A stretch of DNA of 11,959 nucleotides from Acidimicrobiaceae bacterium (lineage in GTDB: Bacteria; Actinomycetota; Acidimicrobiia; Acidimicrobiales; RAAP-2), in the NCBI GenBank assembly GCA_003151555.1, contig PLXU01000046.1, forward strand, positions 30,277 to 42,235, written 5' to 3'. Below the pieces are notes generated by a model that saw nothing but the letters and a program-made list of their open reading frames with translations, did not search any database and was not told the DNA's origin. Both the position numbers and the translations under genes were made by a program. Of the stretch, positions 1 through 6,347 are shown in pieces. Every line of letters starts with the position of its first letter. Position 1 is the stretch's first letter.

Positions 1-139
1 CGGGACTCAGCGAGGAAGTCGCGGTCAAGGCACCCGCGAGCGTCGAGGTAACCGTCACTTCGTAGCCCTCGCCCGAAAGAAAATGCTCCAGGAGCTTGAT
101 GATTTCCTGGTCATCTTCGACAATAAGAATCTTGGTCAT
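1..139 (-). CDS. Response regulator, receiver domain (5' part only; runs off the left edge)
   Basis: The visible 46 codons begin MTKILIVEDDQEIIKLLEHF, the first strand and helix of a CheY-like receiver domain. The acidic cluster E8-D9-D10 would bind the Mg2+ ion needed for phosphorylation. The phospho-acceptor aspartate, the switch residues and any output domain lie outside the window, so the subfamily cannot be given. The ATG at 139 is favoured because the domain starts at residue 3 and a Shine-Dalgarno-like GGTGAG sits 5 nt upstream on the minus strand. It is transcribed away from cysK, with 518 bp of non-coding DNA between them. Any partner histidine kinase must be outside the window. Confident as a receiver domain; output function unknown. 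Confidence 0.85.
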   Translation of the reverse strand, partial: MTKILIVEDDQEIIKLLEHFLSGEGYEVTVTSTLAGALTATSSLSP

Positions 140-304
140 CGTGTCTCACCAAAACGTGGGCAAGAATTGGGCGCGACATGAGGTTGTCCCCATCCGCTCG
201 CATTGTGAAAACCTGAGCATTCTCGTGCTCTACCGCTGGTGTACAAATGCACGACTCCCATTCTAGGGATATCCGCTTCGTGAGCCGGCTGCCTGGCGGA
301 GAAA

Positions 305-382
305 CTTTCGCGAGAGAGATCCGGCGATGGGGGGCCACCGCGGCCCCTCGCCATCCTCTTTCGAGAGCGTCTTTCGCGAGAG
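305..382. repeat. Direct repeats CTTTCGCGAGAG flanking a hairpin
   Basis: Two identical 12-nt copies of CTTTCGCGAGAG lie at 305-316 and 371-382, 66 bp apart, with a related TTTCGAGAG at 359-367 between them. Each full copy contains the palindrome TCGCGA. Spaced copies of a near-palindrome in a promoter region would fit operators for a dimeric regulator, but the first and middle copies also form the outer arms of the 311-363 hairpin, so the repeats may simply reflect the structure. No regulator can be assigned. Confidence 0.45.
311..363. other. Long imperfect hairpin (19 paired bases per arm)
   Basis: Three stacked stems are readable: CGAGAGAG (311-318) with CTCTTTCG (356-363), one G-T wobble; GATGG (326-330) with CCATC (351-355); GGGGCC (331-336) with GGCCCC (342-347), loop ACCGC. 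The left arm has a 7-nt bulge (319-325) and the right arm a 3-nt bulge TCG (348-350). No T-run follows on either strand, so an intrinsic terminator is unlikely. It could be part of a leader RNA, a small RNA, or a DNA-level protein site. The strand of action is unknown. Confidence 0.5.
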
Positions 383-498
383 GCCCTTGTCATCGGGCCG
401 ACTCGCCACTTCCTTCACGGCGCCGTCGCGAGCACACCTATACCCGCCACTGCGTCGAAGGCAACGGCGTCGCGCGCAGTCATGGGCGGTCGCATCGA

Positions 499-604
499 GT
501 GATGAAACCTTGACGCGTCGAGAGATTCTCGCCGATGCCGGCGCTCGAGGCCCCGTTAGGGGGCAACCCTTGAGCGGCTGTTTAATCCCGACTGGTTACA
601 TCAT
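499..604 (+). promoter_or_regulatory. Candidate structured cis-regulatory leader of cysK (riboswitch-like)
   Basis: A closing helix pairs GATGAAACC (501-509) with GGTTACATC (594-602), with one A-A mismatch, extended by T500-A603 and a G499-T604 wobble. Inside are a small hairpin CGAGA-GAT-TCTCG (519-531), or the alternative GCCG-ATGC-CGGC (531-542), and a strong arm in which CGCTCGAGG (542-550) pairs with CCTTGAGCG (568-576), one G-T wobble. That arm is topped by CCCC-GTTA-GGGG (551-562) and carries a one-sided bulge GCAAC (563-567). It lies 54 nt before the cysK start. The GGCAACC and TTTAATCCC strings recall conserved single-stranded segments of SAM-clan riboswitches, but other S-box signatures are absent. 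A leader sensing a sulfur metabolite would fit a cysteine synthase operon; this is inference. Confidence 0.4.
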
Positions 605-610
605 GAATAG

Positions 611-652
611 TTGATTAGCATGCGAATGCTGAATAATTTCGAAGAAGAGGGG
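611..652 (+). promoter_or_regulatory. Proximal region of cysK: promoter-like boxes or stem-loop, then Shine-Dalgarno
   Basis: TTGATT (611-616) followed by AATAAT (632-637, 15-bp spacer) or TAATTT (634-639, 17-bp spacer) resembles a sigma-70-type promoter that would give a very short leader. The same bases can form a stem-loop TTAGCAT-GCGA-ATGCTGA (614-631) with a GNRA-type loop, which would sit next to the ribosome site if transcription starts upstream. The purine run GAAGAAGAGGGG (641-652) is a good ribosome binding site for the ATG at 658. Promoter and stem-loop readings are alternatives; the sequence alone does not decide. Confidence 0.35.
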
Positions 653-657
653 CCAAA

Positions 658-1593
658 ATGAGCAAAATCGCTGATGACATTACACAATTGGTTGGCAATA
701 CGCCGCTCGTACGCGTCAATCGCTTGAGCGCGGGTCTAGGCGCCGAGATCCTGGCCAAACTCGAATACTTCAACCCCGCGCACAGCGTCAAGGACCGACT
801 CGGTCTGGCCATGATCAACGCGGCCGAGCAGGCCGGACTCATCGGGCCCGACACGATCATCCTTGAACCAACCAGCGGTAACACGGGCATTGCGCTCGCC
901 ATGGTCGCCGCCGCGCGTCGTTACCACTGCGCCTTCACGATGCCCGAAACCATGAGCAAGGAACGTCGAGCGTTGCTGCGCGCCTACGGGGCGGAATTGA
1001 TATTGACCCCCGGTCCTGACGGCATGGCGGGCGCGATTGCCAAGGCCGAGGAACTGGCGGCGAGCGACGCGCGCTACTTCATTCCCCAACAGTTCAAGAA
1101 TCCTGCCAACCCCGCCATTCACCGTGCCACCACGGCCGAGGAGATTTGGAGCGATACCGACGGCCAGATCGACATCTTTATCGCCGGGGTCGGCACGGGC
1201 GGCACGATCACCGGCGTCGGCGAGGTGTTAAAGCAGCGCAAGCCCTCGGTCCAGATCATCGCCGTCGAGCCGGCCGCTTCGCCGGTCCTGTCGGGCGGAG
1301 CCAAGGGCCCGCACCCGATTCAGGGAATCGGTGCCGGATTTGTCCCCGACGTGCTCGAAACCAGCGTGCTCGATGAGATCATCACGGTGACCAACGACGA
1401 CGCCTTTGCGACGGCCCATCGCGCCGCTCGCGAAGAGGGCCTGCTGGTGGGAATCTCGGCCGGGGCGGCCCTGTGGGCCGCCCTGCAGGTGGCGGCGCGA
1501 CCGGAGAATGCTGGCAAGCAGATCGTGGTCATCGTGCCGGACTTCGGTGAGCGCTACCTCTCGACCCCGCTCTTCGAAGGGCTGATCGACTAG
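658..1593 (+). CDS. cysK: Cysteine synthase (O-acetylserine sulfhydrylase), PLP-dependent
   Basis: This 311-residue protein makes cysteine from O-acetylserine and sulfide in the cytoplasm. It is a full-length fold-type II PLP enzyme: NPAHSVKDR carries the Schiff-base lysine K45; PTSGNTG (71-77) is the substrate-binding loop; GVGTGGT (177-183) is the phosphate cradle; S267 in GISAGA is placed to contact the pyridine nitrogen; and PDFGERYLST near the C-terminus is typical of CysK. The CysK assignment over cystathionine beta-synthase rests on length, the absence of CBS domains and the adjacent cysE. The start has a strong purine-rich ribosome site. The stop TAG is followed directly by the GTG of cysE, so the two are almost certainly co-transcribed. 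Upstream lies an unusually long structured leader that may control the pair. CysM-type use of other sulfur donors is possible but less likely. Confidence 0.95.
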   Translation: MSKIADDITQLVGNTPLVRVNRLSAGLGAEILAKLEYFNPAHSVKDRLGLAMINAAEQAGLIGPDTIILEPTSGNTGIALAMVAAARRYHCAFTMPETMSKERRALLRAYGAELILTPGPDGMAGAIAKAEELAASDARYFIPQQFKNPANPAIHRATTAEEIWSDTDGQIDIFIAGVGTGGTITGVGEVLKQRKPSVQIIAVEPAASPVLSGGAKGPHPIQGIGAGFVPDVLETSVLDEIITVTNDDAFATAHRAAREEGLLVGISAGAALWAALQVAARPENAGKQIVVIVPDFGERYLSTPLFEGLID

Positions 1594-2292
1594 GTGTCCG
1601 ACTTTCGTCTCGACCTCCAGGCCGCGACATTGCGCGACCCCGCGGCGCGGTCCTCGCTCGAGGTGGCGCTGACCTATCCGGGCGTGCACGCCCTGTGGGC
1701 CTATCGCTGCACTCATTGGCTATGGCTGCACCAATTCAAATTGGCGGCCCGCTGGGCTTCGTCGGTGGCCCGACTCCTCACTGGTGCGGAGATCCATCCC
1801 GGTGCGACGTTGGGATCGGGCATCTTCATCGACCACGCCCTGGGCGTCGTCATCGGCGAGACGGCCGAGATCGGCGACGACGTCACGATCTACCAGGGCG
1901 TCACGCTCGGCGGCACGAGCCTCGATCGTGGCAAACGCCACCCCACGATCGGCGCTCGCGTGACCATCGGCGCGGGGGCCAAGATTCTGGGGCCTGTCAC
2001 CATCGGCGAGGGCAGTCGGATCGGCGCGAACGCCGTCGTCCTTGGCTCCGTGCCCCCCGACTCCGTGGTGGTGGGCATTCCCGGACGAATCATCGCGCGA
2101 ACCAAGCCGCGGCCGGCGTCACCGGAACCGGACGTCGAAGACGCACTCATGCCCGACCTCATTGGACTCAGCTTGCAGTCGCTAGCCAACCGGGTCGACG
2201 GCCTCGAATCCCTGGCCGGCACGCACCACGACGAGCGCCACGTGCGACCACCGGCGTCGGGTATCTGGTCGGGCGAAGACTTCTCCATCTAG
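1594..2292 (+). CDS. cysE: Serine O-acetyltransferase, short form
   Basis: Transfers acetyl from acetyl-CoA to serine, giving the O-acetylserine used by CysK. The 232 residues contain a short N-terminal helical part and a left-handed beta-helix made of hexapeptide repeats from about 64 to 165. Key residues are D80-H81 (IDHALGVVIGET), the catalytic acid/base region, and H116 in GKRHPTIG. It lacks the long N-terminal domain of enterobacterial CysE and resembles the Bacillus/actinobacterial type. The GTG start touches the cysK stop with no gap; GAAGGG at 1576-1581 may serve as ribosome site. After the beta-helix there is a roughly 60-residue polar tail ending GEDFSI; a terminal isoleucine is the known anchor of CysE in the CysK active site, so a cysteine synthase complex is expected. 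Confidence 0.95.
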   Translation: MSDFRLDLQAATLRDPAARSSLEVALTYPGVHALWAYRCTHWLWLHQFKLAARWASSVARLLTGAEIHPGATLGSGIFIDHALGVVIGETAEIGDDVTIYQGVTLGGTSLDRGKRHPTIGARVTIGAGAKILGPVTIGEGSRIGANAVVLGSVPPDSVVVGIPGRIIARTKPRPASPEPDVEDALMPDLIGLSLQSLANRVDGLESLAGTHHDERHVRPPASGIWSGEDFSI

Positions 2293-2347
2293 TGACGGGC
2301 GCGACGCAGCACCCACAACAAGAGCACCTCAACGCGCTGGCTTGAGC

Positions 2348-2364
2348 GTTGCGTACGCGTCAAC
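2348..2364. repeat. Inverted repeat in the cysE downstream spacer
   Basis: GTTGCGTACGCGTCAAC has GTTG/CAAC ends around the palindrome GCGTACGC. It lies in the 166-bp spacer (2293-2458) after cysE, just after a second weak stem AACGC/GCGTT (2333-2350). No T-run follows, so a classical intrinsic terminator is not supported; an operator for the next gene is possible. Nothing else stands out in the spacer apart from the -10 box at its end. Confidence 0.3.
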
Positions 2365-2446
2365 AGTGCGCAGTCGGTCACGACTTTCGTGTCCCGCAAG
2401 CGCACGTCCGAAACCGATCTGAAATGAATGTGACCTGCAATATCTC

Positions 2447-2458
2447 TACACTGATTTC
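2447..2458 (+). promoter_or_regulatory. Candidate -10 box for a leaderless transcript
   Basis: TACACT (2447-2452) fits the TAnnnT -10 pattern and is followed by exactly 6 nt (GATTTC) before the ATG at 2459. Transcription would therefore begin at or next to the start codon. There is no Shine-Dalgarno sequence upstream of this ATG. A -35-like ATGAAT lies 17 bp upstream (2424-2429), matching only part of the consensus. Leaderless mRNAs are common in Actinomycetota. Confidence 0.45.
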
Positions 2459-2869
2459 ATGCGTCGACTGATCCCCTACCTGATACTGAGCGCCATGACG
2501 GTGCTCGCCGGCGGAGCCGCGTTACTTTCGTGGCATCAATCCGACGAGCACCAGAGCCTGAGCATCTTCGACTGCACCAGGCAAAGCGTGACGGCGCCCA
2601 GCTACTTCGTACTGTCGTGCGCCGACGCCAACTCGGCGCTCAAGAACCTGCACTGGACCGATTGGAACCAGTCAACTGCGTTCGCGACGGGCACCGCCGC
2701 CTGGAACGACTGCACCCCCGACTGCGCCAGCGGAACGTGGCGGTCCGCGCCCGTCTCGGTCTACGCCTATCGAGTGCGTAACGGCCACTACACCCGCATC
2801 AATAGTCACCACAGCTCGTTGTTCAGCGACGGTCCCTTTGAGGCAGCGTCGTATCCACCGGCAAACTAA
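2459..2869 (+). CDS. Small exported or membrane-anchored protein with four cysteines, function unknown
   Basis: This 136-residue protein starts with two arginines and a hydrophobic segment (about residues 4-24), either an uncleaved anchor or a signal sequence, so the rest is expected outside the membrane. The mature part has exactly four cysteines, C39, C54, C85 and C89, enough for two disulfides. It carries a pattern I associate with secreted actinobacterial proteins of unknown function: a CADAN segment (54-58), an L-W-x-x-W motif (LHWTDW, 64-69), a GTAAWNDC segment and the CTPDCASG knuckle (85-92). No enzyme motif is visible. The start is chosen because the hydrophobic segment begins at once and a TAnnnT box lies 6 nt upstream. 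It is on the same strand as the secreted repeat protein 174 bp downstream, but joint function is only a guess. Confidence 0.75.
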   Translation: MRRLIPYLILSAMTVLAGGAALLSWHQSDEHQSLSIFDCTRQSVTAPSYFVLSCADANSALKNLHWTDWNQSTAFATGTAAWNDCTPDCASGTWRSAPVSVYAYRVRNGHYTRINSHHSSLFSDGPFEAASYPPAN

Positions 2870-2930
2870 GAATGTCCTAAGGCTCGTGTGGCGCGCGGGT
2901 GCTCGGCCCAACGCGCGAGTGGACGTTACT

Positions 2931-2936
2931 TATACT
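2931..2936 (+). promoter_or_regulatory. Candidate -10 box for the secreted repeat protein gene
   Basis: TATACT is a near-consensus -10 hexamer in the 174-bp spacer between the two exported-protein genes; no good -35 box is seen 16-18 bp upstream. It would give a leader of about 100 nt before the ATG at 3044. The remainder of the spacer holds no structure or gene I can support; one open frame across it (2838-3047) starts inside the preceding gene and has no recognisable features. Confidence 0.35.
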
Positions 2937-3043
2937 GAAGGTGGCCAGACAGTTCGTGTGGCCCGACGTATCTGGGACCCAATTCCCCTCACTACAGCGC
3001 GCGAGATGTTCACCAATTGCAGTTTGAGACAGCGGAGCAATGA

Positions 3044-4492
3044 ATGAAATTTCTACGCACGGCCCTCGTGTTCGCCGCCACGGCGACGGTGGTGGCTGTC
3101 CCGGCGCTGGCCGGCGCGGCCCCGGCGTGGCCCGGTGCGCGGATCGTCGCGCTGCCCTCGGGCGCCAAGGGAGTGCCCCAGGGTTACCTGCCGGCGCTCG
3201 GTTGCGCGTCGGTGGGCAACTGCGTGGCCGGCGGGGCGTACACCAACGCGGCCGGGGACAACAAGGGACTGCTGCTCAGTGAAGTGGCCGGCGTGTGGCG
3301 AAGCCCCGTGACGATCACGCCGCCCGCGGACGCGGCCGCCGTCGCCGCGGTCAACGTGTTTTCCGCCGCCTGCGGCGCGCCCGGCAACTGCGCGGCGGTC
3401 GGCACCTACCAGGACAAATCCGGCAACTCCCAGGGCTTCGTCGATACCGAAGCGGGCGGCGTCTGGCGAGGGGCCGTCACCGTCGTCCTGCCGGCCAACG
3501 CCGTGGCGAGCGGGCAGAACGCGCAGATCCACTCCATTGCCTGCACATCGGGAGGCAACTGCAGCGCCGTCGGCACCTACAGCGCCAAGGCCGCAACGCT
3601 CGCGTCCACCCAGGGCCTCGTGCTCAACGAGGTGGCGGGCACCTGGCAGCGCGCGCTCGAGGTGCGCCTGCCCGCGAGTACCAACGCCAATCCCTTCGTC
3701 CTGCTCAACCAGGTGGCCTGCGCCAGCGCCGGCAACTGCGCGGCAGTGGGTTCATACATCGACGCCAACAACGTCACGCACGGCCTGGTGGTCAGCGAGG
3801 CCGCGAGCCGCTGGTCGCCGGGTCTGGCGCTGGCCCTGCCCGGCAACGCCAGCGCCTATCCCGACGCGGCCTTGAGTTCGGTCTCGTGCGTCTCGCCCGG
3901 CAACTGCGCAGCGATCGGTAACTACGCCAACTCTGGGGGCGACGTCGAGGCCCTCGCCGTGACCGAGGCCAACCGGTCGTGGAAGCGGGCCTCGGCCCTG
4001 GTGATGCCGACCGGCGCCGCGTCGAACCCCCGCGTCTTTTTCTACGGATTCAACGCCATTGCCTGCGCCTCGCTCAACAACTGCAGCGCCGGCGGCCAAT
4101 ACGTAGACGGCGCCGGCCATTACCAGGGATTCTTGGTGAACCAGGTCAATGCCAATTGGCGGGGCGCGAGTGAAGTCAAACTGCCGAGCGACGGGGCGCA
4201 GGCCGGCAAGAACGGCGGCGTGGTCGCGCTCACCTGCACGTCCAGCGTTGACTGCAGCGCCGGGGCGGCCTACTTGGACGCGGCGGGCAACTACCAGGCC
4301 GCGGTGCTCAACCGCGTGAACGGCATCTGGCAGGGCGCCACCAAGGTGGCGCTACCGGCGGCGGCGGCGAGCGTGGGCGTCGACGGCGGCGTCTACGGTC
4401 TCATTTGCAAGGCCGCTAACCGCTGCACCGGCGTCGGCAGTTACCTGCGCAGTGCCACCGTGTACGAAGGCTTCACCCTCTCGGTCAACTGA
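3044..4492 (+). CDS. Secreted repeat protein, probable eight-bladed disulfide-stapled beta-propeller
   Basis: This 482-residue protein has a classical signal peptide (MKFLRT, hydrophobic core 7-22, Ala-rich cleavage zone 21-26). The rest is built from units of 56-59 residues with the pattern C-x5-C, then G-x-Y, a Gly-rich turn, a hydrophobic strand ending near Glu, W, and an LP motif. Cysteine pairs are C54/C60, C110/C116, C167/C173, C226/C232, C282/C288, C341/C347, C398/C404 and C455/C461. The N-terminus begins with only the second half of a unit (W29 to about 49) and the C-terminus ends after only the first half (about 453-482), so the two ends complete an eighth unit. This is how circular beta-propellers close. 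GGAG at 3034-3037 serves the ATG at 3044. No enzyme motif, sortase signal or C-terminal membrane anchor is seen. Similar GNCxAxGxY repeats occur in unnamed actinobacterial proteins; function and ligand are unknown. Confidence 0.8.
   Translation: MKFLRTALVFAATATVVAVPALAGAAPAWPGARIVALPSGAKGVPQGYLPALGCASVGNCVAGGAYTNAAGDNKGLLLSEVAGVWRSPVTITPPADAAAVAAVNVFSAACGAPGNCAAVGTYQDKSGNSQGFVDTEAGGVWRGAVTVVLPANAVASGQNAQIHSIACTSGGNCSAVGTYSAKAATLASTQGLVLNEVAGTWQRALEVRLPASTNANPFVLLNQVACASAGNCAAVGSYIDANNVTHGLVVSEAASRWSPGLALALPGNASAYPDAALSSVSCVSPGNCAAIGNYANSGGDVEALAVTEANRSWKRASALVMPTGAASNPRVFFYGFNAIACASLNNCSAGGQYVDGAGHYQGFLVNQVNANWRGASEVKLPSDGAQAGKNGGVVALTCTSSVDCSAGAAYLDAAGNYQAAVLNRVNGIWQGATKVALPAAAASVGVDGGVYGLICKAANRCTGVGSYLRSATVYEGFTLSVN
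3128..4489 (+). repeat. Eight-unit intragenic coding repeat (about 171 bp period)
   Basis: The coding sequence repeats with spacing of 56, 57, 59, 56, 59, 57 and 57 codons between the first cysteines of successive units. The strings GGCAACTGC or variants, encoding GNC, recur in the first five units. Units have diverged at the nucleotide level, so this is an old internal duplication rather than a recently expanded tandem array. The array starts and ends in mid-unit. Confidence 0.85.
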
Positions 4493-5413
4493 TCAGAGGC
4501 GGAAGGGCCCGGGATTCGACGCCAGCTTGGGCACGCGCATGCGCGCGACGACGCAACCCGGGGAGGGATGAAAATACGCTGCCAGGCCGAGGTCGCCGGC
4601 GACCGAGAGGAACATGAAGGCGTCCTCGGCACTGAACCCCCACTCGTCCACCAGGAGTTTCGACGCCTCCTCGCAGGCCATGCGCAGCGCGTCGTCGATA
4701 TTGTCCGGCGACGTGGCGTGCGTGTAAAAAGAATCGGCCGTCTCGGTGACGGGCCAGCGCGCGCACTTGTTCTTGATCACGTCGACCTTGATGAGGGCGG
4801 TGCCGCCGATCTCCACACCCGTGCCGCAGATCTCGCCGTCGCCCATCGCGGCGTGCATGTCACCGATGGCGAGCTGGGCGCCGCTCTGAAAGACCGGCAA
4901 GTGCACCGTCGCGCCAATCCCGTTCATGTGGTCATCCATGTTGCCCCCGTGACGACCGGCCAAGAACGTCGAGATGTCCCCGGACTCGGGCGAGACCCCG
5001 ATCACGCCGAACATGGGCGAGGCGGGAAAGCTGACCCGATCGTTCATGGTCACGACGCCGTCGCTCACGTGGAAGATCCTGGTGGTCGGGGCGTGCACAT
5101 GGTGGATGAGTTGGCCCCAGCCAGGGATGCACATGGCTGCCCCGTGCTCGCCCGGACGGATGTCGAGCAGCGTCACCGACAACGTATCGCCCGGCTCGGC
5201 TCCGCGCACGCCGATGGCACCGGTCGCGCTGTTGACACGACTGAGGTCGATCTTTTCGACCGTGTCCGCCTCGCTGCGCACCTGTCCGGTGAAGCAGTCC
5301 CACGTCTCGATCTCGATGACGTCACCGACGTGCACAAGGGCCACCGGTTCACGCTGGGCGTCAAAGGACCACACGTGCTCGTCTCGGCCAATACGGATCG
5401 TGGCTTGGCTCAT
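4493..5413 (-). CDS. Acetamidase/formamidase family amidohydrolase (FmdA/AmdA type)
   Basis: Predicted to hydrolyse short aliphatic amides such as formamide or acetamide to the carboxylate and ammonia in the cytoplasm. The 306 residues match the compact form of the family: GAEPGDTL (71-78), a HVSDGV segment, SFPASPMFGVIGVSP (128-142), RHGGNMDDH (154-162) and the strong signature GDMHAAMGDGEICGTGVE (184-201). The His/Asp/Glu residues of these motifs are the likely metal-binding and catalytic set. The ATG at 5413 has a strong GAGGGGG ribosome site 4 nt upstream. No amide transporter or regulator is adjacent, so substrate preference cannot be narrowed. Its stop codon abuts the stop of the convergent repeat-protein gene, forming the palindrome TGATCA with no base between. 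Confidence 0.9.
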   Translation of the reverse strand: MSQATIRIGRDEHVWSFDAQREPVALVHVGDVIEIETWDCFTGQVRSEADTVEKIDLSRVNSATGAIGVRGAEPGDTLSVTLLDIRPGEHGAAMCIPGWGQLIHHVHAPTTRIFHVSDGVVTMNDRVSFPASPMFGVIGVSPESGDISTFLAGRHGGNMDDHMNGIGATVHLPVFQSGAQLAIGDMHAAMGDGEICGTGVEIGGTALIKVDVIKNKCARWPVTETADSFYTHATSPDNIDDALRMACEEASKLLVDEWGFSAEDAFMFLSVAGDLGLAAYFHPSPGCVVARMRVPKLASNPGPFRL

Positions 5414-5606
5414 GTCGCCCCCTCGCTAAAAATCCCGGTCAGATTAGAAATTACGGGGTTTTGTGGGACCCAGGGGGCCGTGTTCAAGAAGTTTCATTCA
5501 TTTTCTACCTTCCGATAGCCCCCTTTTCACGTTGCGATAACCCTGCCTTCTTACGTTGGCCTGGTGGCACGCGAACGATTTCACACCCTCCTGAGATGTC
5601 GCCAGC
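5414..5606. promoter_or_regulatory. Divergent 193-bp promoter region (amidase / response regulator)
   Basis: This spacer must drive the amidase leftwards and the response regulator rightwards. On the minus strand TAATCT (complement of 5441-5446) could be a -10 box, giving a leader of about 27 nt that contains the GAGGGGG ribosome site; the matching -35 (GTCCCA) is poor. On the plus strand only weak boxes are visible, for example TTCACG near 5527. The segment 5450-5560 is richer in A/T than its surroundings. No clear operator or terminator is seen. Confidence 0.35.
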
Positions 5607-6347
5607 GTGTCGCCCTACGCCGCGCGACTGCCCCCTCCAGCCCACGAAACCACCGTGCTTAACCCCGAGGGCCGCAGCGTCGTGCTCGTCGTCGAGGACG
5701 AACCGAGTTACCAAGAGGCGCTCAATATTGGCCTCACCGTCGAGGGCTTCGTCGTAGTGGGCGCGAGCAACCTGGCGCAAGCCCGCCTGCTCATGTCGAG
5801 CACCCGGCCGGACCTGGTGCTGCTCGACGTGATGCTGCCCGACGGGTCGGGCATTGACTACTGCCGCGAAATCTACGACTCGTCGCGCGTGCCGGTGATA
5901 ATGGTGTCGGCGCGCACCAGCGAGGTCGACATCGTGCTCGGCCTCGAGATCGGCGCCGCCGATTACGTCACCAAGCCCTTCCGCTTGCGCGAGTTGGTCG
6001 CGCGCATGCGCGCCGTGCTTCGCCGGCCGATAACCAGTCTCGACGAAGAAACCGTCACCTTCGGTGACCTGCGCATCGATGTCGTTCGCCGCACCGTGAC
6101 CAAGCAGGGCAAAGAGGTGGAACTCAGTCGCAAGGAGTTCGACCTGCTCGCCCTGTTCGCCTCGCGTCTCGGCCAGGTCGTCACGCGCGAGGTCTGCCTG
6201 GACACGCTGTGGTGGGGGCTCGAACTCACCGACACGCGTACCCTCGACACCCACGTCAAGCGCCTGCGCCAAAAGATCGAGAGCGATCCGGCCAACCCGC
6301 GACACCTGCTCACCATCCGCGGCGTGGGTTTTCGACTGGACGCCTAG
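5607..6347 (+). CDS. OmpR/PhoB-family response regulator, RegX3-like, without a visible kinase
   Basis: A DNA-binding response regulator of 246 residues from the GTG at 5607. The receiver domain (about 24-139) has the acidic pair E30-D31, phospho-acceptor D74 in LLDVMLPDGSG, S101 in MVSAR and K123 in DYVTKPF. The winged-helix output domain (about 148-246) includes LSRKEFDLL (173-181), DTRTLDTHVKRLRQKIE (209-225) and a TIRGVGFRL hairpin, close to actinobacterial RegX3. The start is uncertain: the domain begins 23 residues in, and GTG at 5655 would give 230 residues, nearer the usual length; neither has a clear Shine-Dalgarno. No histidine kinase is adjacent, unlike the senX3-regX3 pair. A peroxiredoxin follows 9 nt downstream, suggesting co-transcription, though that gene may also have its own promoter. 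The regulated stimulus is unknown. Confidence 0.92.
   Translation: MSPYAARLPPPAHETTVLNPEGRSVVLVVEDEPSYQEALNIGLTVEGFVVVGASNLAQARLLMSSTRPDLVLLDVMLPDGSGIDYCREIYDSSRVPVIMVSARTSEVDIVLGLEIGAADYVTKPFRLRELVARMRAVLRRPITSLDEETVTFGDLRIDVVRRTVTKQGKEVELSRKEFDLLALFASRLGQVVTREVCLDTLWWGLELTDTRTLDTHVKRLRQKIESDPANPRHLLTIRGVGFRLDA

Larger units (their letters stand above)
140..657. other. 518-bp non-coding region between response regulator and cysK
   Basis: No convincing gene is present; open frames here are arginine-rich, cross the hairpin below and match no family I recognise. The region holds, in order: a small inverted repeat GAGCA-N6-TGCTC (215-230); a direct-repeat pair around a long hairpin (305-382); a weak promoter-like pair TTCACG (414-419) and TATACC (439-444) with a 19-bp spacer; a multi-branch structured element (499-604); and a second promoter-like or stem-loop segment just before cysK. 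If TATACC is used, the transcript would start near 451 and carry the 499-604 element as its leader. The length is striking because most other junctions in this window have no spare bases. Confidence 0.6.

Noticed and set aside
311..363. Intrinsic terminator
   Set aside because: No T-run follows the hairpin in either direction, and the bulges and the 8-bp outer arm are not terminator-like.
499..604. Assigning the cysK leader as a standard SAM-I (S-box) or SAM-IV riboswitch
   Set aside because: Only GGCAACC and an AATCCC-like string match; the GAGGGA and kink-turn elements of S-box and the GGGTGCCCC part of SAM-IV are missing. Kept as an unclassified candidate.
247..614. Small open frames in the region upstream of cysK
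   Set aside because: They are Arg/Ser-rich, lack ribosome sites and cross strong inverted repeats; structure explains the region better.
1228..1716. 162-codon minus-strand frame across cysK/cysE
   Set aside because: It runs through two well-supported genes and has no recognisable motif.
2838..3047. 69-codon frame between the two exported-protein genes
   Set aside because: It starts inside the preceding gene and shows no domain or ribosome site. It overlaps the next gene's start by four bases, which alone is weak support.
4568..5518. 316-codon open frame opposite the amidase gene
   Set aside because: It is antisense to a clear family member; its His/Arg/Asp-rich composition is typical of a frame shadow in high-GC DNA.
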